NCBI GenBank assembly: GCA_002435595.1
Contig: DJBL01000070.1
Coordinates: 103,222 to 167,221, forward strand
Reading direction: 5' to 3'
Source of the DNA: Stenotrophomonas maltophilia
Lineage (GTDB): Bacteria; Pseudomonadota; Gammaproteobacteria; Xanthomonadales; Xanthomonadaceae
Length of the DNA: 64,000 nucleotides
Shown one piece after another: positions 60,352 to 64,000 of the stretch (within the stretch, counting starts at the first letter, position 1; every line of letters starts with the position of its first letter). The position numbers were made by a program, and so were the translations under genes. Under the pieces are notes generated by a model, which saw only the letters and a program-made list of their open reading frames with translations, made no database searches and had not been told where the DNA came from.

Positions 60352-61743
60352 TCACTTGCCCTTGACGTGCTTGATCAAGCGCCGCTTGCGCTTGATCTGG
60401 CGCTCGGTCAGGACGTTTTTCTTGCCTTCGTAGGGGTTGGTACCCTCGCGGAAGATGAACTGCACCGGGGTGCCCACCAGCTTGAAACGCTTGCGGAAGA
60501 AGTTCTCCAGGTAGCGCTTGTACGACTCCGGCAGGTCCTTCAGGCGCGTGCCGTGCACGATGAAGGTCGGCGGATTGGAGCCGCCCGGATGCACATAGCG
60601 CAGCTTGGAGACGTGACCACGGATCGCCGGCGGCGGGTTGGTCTCGTAGGCGATTTCCAGCGCCTTGTTCACTTCGCTGGTGCTGAACTCGTGCGTGGCC
60701 GAGGCATGCGCGGCGTGGATGCAGCGGAACAGCTCGCGCAGGCCCGAACCGTGCTTGGCCGAGATCCGCACCACTTCAGCCCACGGCACGAAGCCCAGCT
60801 TGCGCGAGACCAGCGCTTCAGCCTGCTCACGCTGGTAGTCGGTCAGGCCATCCCACTTGTTGATCGCCACCACCAACGCGCGCCCGGCGTCGAGCACCGC
60901 GCCCAGCACGCTGGCGTCCTGGTCGGTCACGCCTTCGGCGGCGTCCAGCATCAGCACGGCCACCTGGCACTGCTCGATCGCCTGCAGCGTCTTGATCACG
61001 CTGAACTTCTCGACCACTTCCTCCACCCGCGCCTTGCGACGCAGGCCGGCGGTGTCGATCAGGCGGTACTCGCGACCGTCGCGCTCCATGTCCACCGCGA
61101 TCGAATCGCGGGTGGTACCGGGCACTTCGGAGGCGATCATGCGCTCTTCGCCGAGCAGGCGATTGACCAGCGTCGACTTGCCCACGTTGGGGCGGCCGAC
61201 GAAGGCAATGCGGATGCGGTTGGGATCGGTGTCCAGGGTCTCGGTGGTGCCCTCTTCCGGCAGCCGTTCCACGACCTCGTCCAGCAGATCATCCAGGCCC
61301 TGCCGGTGCGCGGCCGACACCGTCAGCATTTCGCCGAAACCGTAACGCGCGAACTCCGAGCGCACGGTGTCCTCGTTCATGCCGTCGATCTTGTTGATCA
61401 GCAGCAGCGTCGGACGGGCCAGCTTGCGCAGCCAGGACAGGATCTCATCGTCCATCGGGCCCTCACGGGCATCGACCACGAACAGGATCAGGTCCGCCTC
61501 GGCGGCGGCGGCGCGGGCCTGGCGCGCGGTAGCGCCGGCCAGGCCTTCCTCTTCACCGGCGATACCGCCGGTATCGACCACCAGGAACGGGTGGTCTTCG
61601 TTAAGACGACAAACACCGTAATTACGGTCCCGGGTCACGCCAGGCTGGTCATGGACCAGCGCATCGCGCGTACGGGTAAACGCATTGAACAGCGTGGACT
61701 TGCCGACATTCGGCCGTCCAACCAGGGCGACCAAGGGCAGCAT
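60352..61743 (-). CDS. der: Ribosome biogenesis GTPase Der (EngA)
   Basis: 463 aa. Two tandem GTPase domains: VGRPNVGKSTLFNAF...DTGG...NKID and VGRPNVGKSTLVNRL...DTAGLRRKARVEE...NKWD; then the KH-like C-terminal domain (KLRYVHPGGSNPPTFIVHGTRLKDLPESYKRYLENFFR). Acts in late 50S subunit assembly. Next gene upstream is bamB (12 bases), as in other Xanthomonadaceae and E. coli. Confidence 0.98.
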   Translation of the reverse strand: MLPLVALVGRPNVGKSTLFNAFTRTRDALVHDQPGVTRDRNYGVCRLNEDHPFLVVDTGGIAGEEEGLAGATARQARAAAAEADLILFVVDAREGPMDDEILSWLRKLARPTLLLINKIDGMNEDTVRSEFARYGFGEMLTVSAAHRQGLDDLLDEVVERLPEEGTTETLDTDPNRIRIAFVGRPNVGKSTLVNRLLGEERMIASEVPGTTRDSIAVDMERDGREYRLIDTAGLRRKARVEEVVEKFSVIKTLQAIEQCQVAVLMLDAAEGVTDQDASVLGAVLDAGRALVVAINKWDGLTDYQREQAEALVSRKLGFVPWAEVVRISAKHGSGLRELFRCIHAAHASATHEFSTSEVNKALEIAYETNPPPAIRGHVSKLRYVHPGGSNPPTFIVHGTRLKDLPESYKRYLENFFRKRFKLVGTPVQFIFREGTNPYEGKKNVLTERQIKRKRRLIKHVKGK

Positions 61744-61755
61744 CGCGGTAACTCC

Positions 61756-62964
61756 TTATTGTGCCAACCGGAATGCGGTCAGCTTTCCATCAACGTTCTG
61801 CACCAGCAGAATCCCATCGGCGGCTACCGGCTGCGCCAGCAGGGCGTCGCCGCCACTCTTGGCGCGAGCCGCGAACTCGCCATTGTCGGTCCGCAACCAG
61901 TGCAGGTAACCCTTGTAGTCGCCGACCACCACATAATCGCCCTGCAGTGCCGGACCGGTCAGCGAGCGCCGGGCGAGCCCGGTCTGCGACCACATCGCGG
62001 TACCGCTGGTCTTGTCCAGGCCGAACACGCCGCCCTTGTTGTCGGTGACGAACACGTTGCCCGAGGTCAGCGCGACGCCACCGGCACCGCCATGATCGCG
62101 GGCCCACAACGGACGGCCGGTCGGGCCTTCGATCGCCATGGTCTGGTTCTTGAAGCTGCTCACGAACAGGGTGTTGCCTTCCAGCACCGGGGCACCGTCC
62201 ACGTCGGACATGCGCTCCAGCTCGGTGCGGCCTTCGCCGTTGGCGACCATCTGGTCCCACACGGTACGGCCGTCCTGCATGCCCAGGGCCGAGACGCTGC
62301 CATCATCGTTGCCGATGAACAGCACGCCCGGGCCGGTCACCACGGCGGCGTTGCCGCGCACGGTCAGGGCCGGCAGTTCACGCGGGTTGAACCAGCGCTG
62401 GGTGCCATTGCCCGCATCCAGCGCGGTCACGCGGCCGTCGTTGCTGCGCACGAACACCATGCCCTGGGCAATGGCCGGCGCGGAGATGACCTCACCGGTC
62501 ACCTTGGCCCGCCACTTCTCGCTGCCGTCGTTGGCATCGAGCGCGATCACCTGGCCGTCCAGCGTACCGATGGCCACCAGACCCTCGCCCACGCCGGGAC
62601 CACCGGACAGGCGCAGCTTGGGCTTCTTCTTTTCCTTGGCCGGCTCCCAGGTCCAGACCTTCTTGCCGGTCTGCAGGTCGATGGCGTGCACGCCACCGTA
62701 GATCGCCGCCGCGTACACGCGGCCGTCGGCCACGGTCGGGCCCTGGCGGACGCCGATGCGCTTCTCGCCCTTGCCGACGTTGACGCTCCAGATCCGGTCA
62801 ACCTTGACGGTCGGCTCGAACTTGACCAGCTCCGCCGGCTCCAGTGCCTTCTTGGCGGCCGCGTCCTTGCCGGCGAACCAGCCCTTGACGGTGGTGCAGC
62901 CGGACAGTGCAACGCCCAGCAGGACCAGGGTGGCTACGCGCTTGATCATGACCATCTGCTTCAT
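61756..62964 (-). CDS. bamB: Outer-membrane assembly lipoprotein BamB
   Basis: 402 aa. Lipobox VALSGCTTVKGW (Cys near residue 23), then a PQQ-type beta-propeller with repeated (V/I)xALDxxxGxxxW units (VHAIDLQTGKKVWTW, VIALDANDGSEKW, VTALDAGNGTQRW, AIEGPTGRPLWARD, GLDKTSGTAMWSQ). Part of the BAM complex inserting beta-barrel proteins. The start overlaps the previous gene stop (TAATG). Confidence 0.96.
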   Translation of the reverse strand: MKQMVMIKRVATLVLLGVALSGCTTVKGWFAGKDAAAKKALEPAELVKFEPTVKVDRIWSVNVGKGEKRIGVRQGPTVADGRVYAAAIYGGVHAIDLQTGKKVWTWEPAKEKKKPKLRLSGGPGVGEGLVAIGTLDGQVIALDANDGSEKWRAKVTGEVISAPAIAQGMVFVRSNDGRVTALDAGNGTQRWFNPRELPALTVRGNAAVVTGPGVLFIGNDDGSVSALGMQDGRTVWDQMVANGEGRTELERMSDVDGAPVLEGNTLFVSSFKNQTMAIEGPTGRPLWARDHGGAGGVALTSGNVFVTDNKGGVFGLDKTSGTAMWSQTGLARRSLTGPALQGDYVVVGDYKGYLHWLRTDNGEFAARAKSGGDALLAQPVAADGILLVQNVDGKLTAFRLAQ

Positions 62965-63602
62965 TACACCGACTCCGCAGGATCGGTGACGGTGCCACCG
63001 GCATCCATCACCTTGGTTTCAAGCAGTCGCCGCTGCGGCGCTGCCACGTCCAGCGTCTTGAGCGCCTTCTCATACTGTTCGCGGGCCGCATCACGCTTGC
63101 CCTGCGCCATCAACACGTCGCCGTGGATCTCCAGGCTGGCGCTGTCGGTGGCGCTGCCGAGGGCCTTGAGCGCCTCGTCATGCTTGCCGGTGGCCAGCAG
63201 CAGGCGCGCGATGCGCTGCTCGATGACCGGCTGGAATTCCGGGTCGGCCTTGATCGCGCGCAGGGTCGCCAGCGCGTCGTCGTTCTTGCCGGCCTCCACC
63301 TGGGCCTTGGCCAGCTGCAGGGCCGCCAGGTCCGAATAGATGTTCGCCTTGCCGGCGTCGAGCGTCTTCACGCCCTTGGCGGCGGCGGCCAGGTCCTTGT
63401 CCTGGAGGTGCTTGAGCACCGCCTGGTACTGGACGTTGGCCCCGGCCAGCGAATTGCTGCTTTCCTTCTGCCACCACTGCCAACCGGCAATGCCGCCGAT
63501 CGCGATCGCGACACCCGCGATGATGCTGACACCATTCTTCCGCAGCCAGCTGCGGACGCGTTCACTTTGTTCGTGCTCGTCGAGCAGATCGTCGATCGCC
63601 AT
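62964..63602 (-). CDS. yfgM: YfgM-like tetratricopeptide protein (ancillary SecYEG subunit)
   Basis: 212 aa. N-terminal EHEQSERVRSWLRKNGVSIIAGVAIAIGGIAGWQWWQ forms a membrane anchor, followed by TPR-like helices in the periplasm (YQAVLKHLQDKDLAAAAKGVKTL, AALQLAKAQVEAGKNDDALATLRAI, DVLMAQGKRDAAREQYEKALKTL). In E. coli YfgM binds SecYEG and chaperones such as PpiD. Between rodZ and bamB, the order typical of gammaproteobacteria. Confidence 0.92.
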   Translation of the reverse strand: MAIDDLLDEHEQSERVRSWLRKNGVSIIAGVAIAIGGIAGWQWWQKESSNSLAGANVQYQAVLKHLQDKDLAAAAKGVKTLDAGKANIYSDLAALQLAKAQVEAGKNDDALATLRAIKADPEFQPVIEQRIARLLLATGKHDEALKALGSATDSASLEIHGDVLMAQGKRDAAREQYEKALKTLDVAAPQRRLLETKVMDAGGTVTDPAESV

Positions 63603-63660
63603 GCGTACTCTCGCCCCGCCCGTGAGGAGGAGCTATTTGAATTGGATTGGGAAACGCGAC

Positions 63661-64000
63661 TCAGTGCGAAACTGGGGCCACGGAGCCGTCAGAGGATACC
63701 GTAAAGCGTGCCACGTTGGCTCGCTGGTACGGCGAAAGGTCGACGATAGTGCCGGCCTGCTGAACCTCCACCGCCGAGGCATTGCCGAGCACCATGCGCC
63801 CGACCTGGCCGGGGCTGAAGCTGCGCGCTTCGCCGGATTTGATCAGCGCCTTTTCCACGGTGCTGCCATCGGGCGCGGTGATGTCCACCCAGCTGTCGCC
63901 GGTGAACTGAAGGTTGAGCGCCCCGGCCGGGGCCGGCGCGGCGGCGGCCGGTCGCGGCACCGGGGTGAGCGAGGCCAGGTACGGCGCCGAAGGCGTCGCG
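63661..64000 (-). CDS. rodZ: RodZ C-terminal part (gene continues beyond window)
   Basis: The frame stays open from the right edge to the stop at 63661. The visible part is the periplasmic DUF4115 domain: LNLQFTGDSWVDITAPDGSTVEKALIKSGEARSFSPGQVGRMVLGNASAVEVQQAGTIVDL, preceded by a proline/alanine linker. RodZ links the MreB cytoskeleton to cell-wall synthesis for rod shape. The N-terminal HTH and membrane helix are outside the window. Confidence 0.9.
   Translation of the reverse strand, partial: ATPSAPYLASLTPVPRPAAAAPAPAGALNLQFTGDSWVDITAPDGSTVEKALIKSGEARSFSPGQVGRMVLGNASAVEVQQAGTIVDLSPYQRANVARFTVSSDGSVAPVSH

Noticed and set aside
59473..63339. Very long plus-strand open frame (1288 codons)
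   Set aside because: It lies antisense to moeB, der, bamB and yfgM, has no family motifs and is histidine/alanine/glutamine-rich, as expected of a GC-rich shadow frame.

Overview
The window is GC-rich chromosomal DNA of a Lysobacterales (Xanthomonadaceae) bacterium, most like Stenotrophomonas. The evidence is the rodZ / yfgM-like / bamB / der block at the right end, the many TonB-linked and carbohydrate-type genes, and GTAG-headed hairpin repeats of the type described in Stenotrophomonas maltophilia (SMAG elements). Species assignment is an inference.

Left part (1-25.5 kb) is mostly core and variable housekeeping: a truncated acyl-CoA dehydrogenase-like gene behind a zinc alcohol dehydrogenase; a secreted esterase; two lipoprotein or hypothetical genes; a YciE/YciF-type protein; tRNA-Arg(CCT); kdsA; amaB plus an overlapping SDR gene; two DUF4190 proteins; a methyltransferase; the tightly packed pyrD-murB-EamA run; an APH-like kinase; an unusual HTH-STAND / pilin-like-membrane-STAND ATPase pair; a divergent LysR / quinone reductase pair; and a large discoidin-glycosidase under a LacI-type operator, followed by an Imm1-like immunity gene.

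25.5-37.3 kb is one leftward cluster: TonB-dependent receptor, FMN reductase, three LLM flavin monooxygenases, DUF3088, M20 deacetylase, GNAT acetyltransferase, a fused ABC permease-ATPase and an amino-acid-type binding protein. The acetyltransferase + flavin monooxygenase + deacetylase + ABC combination is the logic of N-acetyl-S-substituted-cysteine breakdown (Bacillus yxe and ytm/snaA types), so the cluster probably salvages sulfur from S-modified cysteines or related organosulfur compounds.

37.6-42.4 kb holds a GlxA-type AraC regulator, a TetR gene with its probable target membrane gene (both preceded by an identical 12-bp palindrome), an unknown gene, 3-hydroxybutyrate dehydrogenase, a GlxA gene fragment, and a DJ-1/PfpI gene that has lost its 5' end.

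42.4-52.0 kb is an inserted defence island on the minus strand, abutting the 3' side of guaA. Seven genes, nearly all joined by overlapping stop/start codons, encode an MmeI-like DNA methyltransferase, a DEAD/DEAH helicase, a GIY-YIG (T5orf172-like) nuclease, an abortive-infection C-terminal (HEPN-type) protein, two small proteins and a CHAT/caspase-like peptidase. This combination is the best candidate in the window for an undescribed antiphage system. An IS3-type orfA remnant lies at its upstream edge.

52.0-64.0 kb is core: guaB, a lipoprotein gene, guaA with a strong terminator, folD, a CPA2 antiporter, a rhodanese-MoeB fusion, and der, bamB, yfgM-like and rodZ (truncated by the window end).
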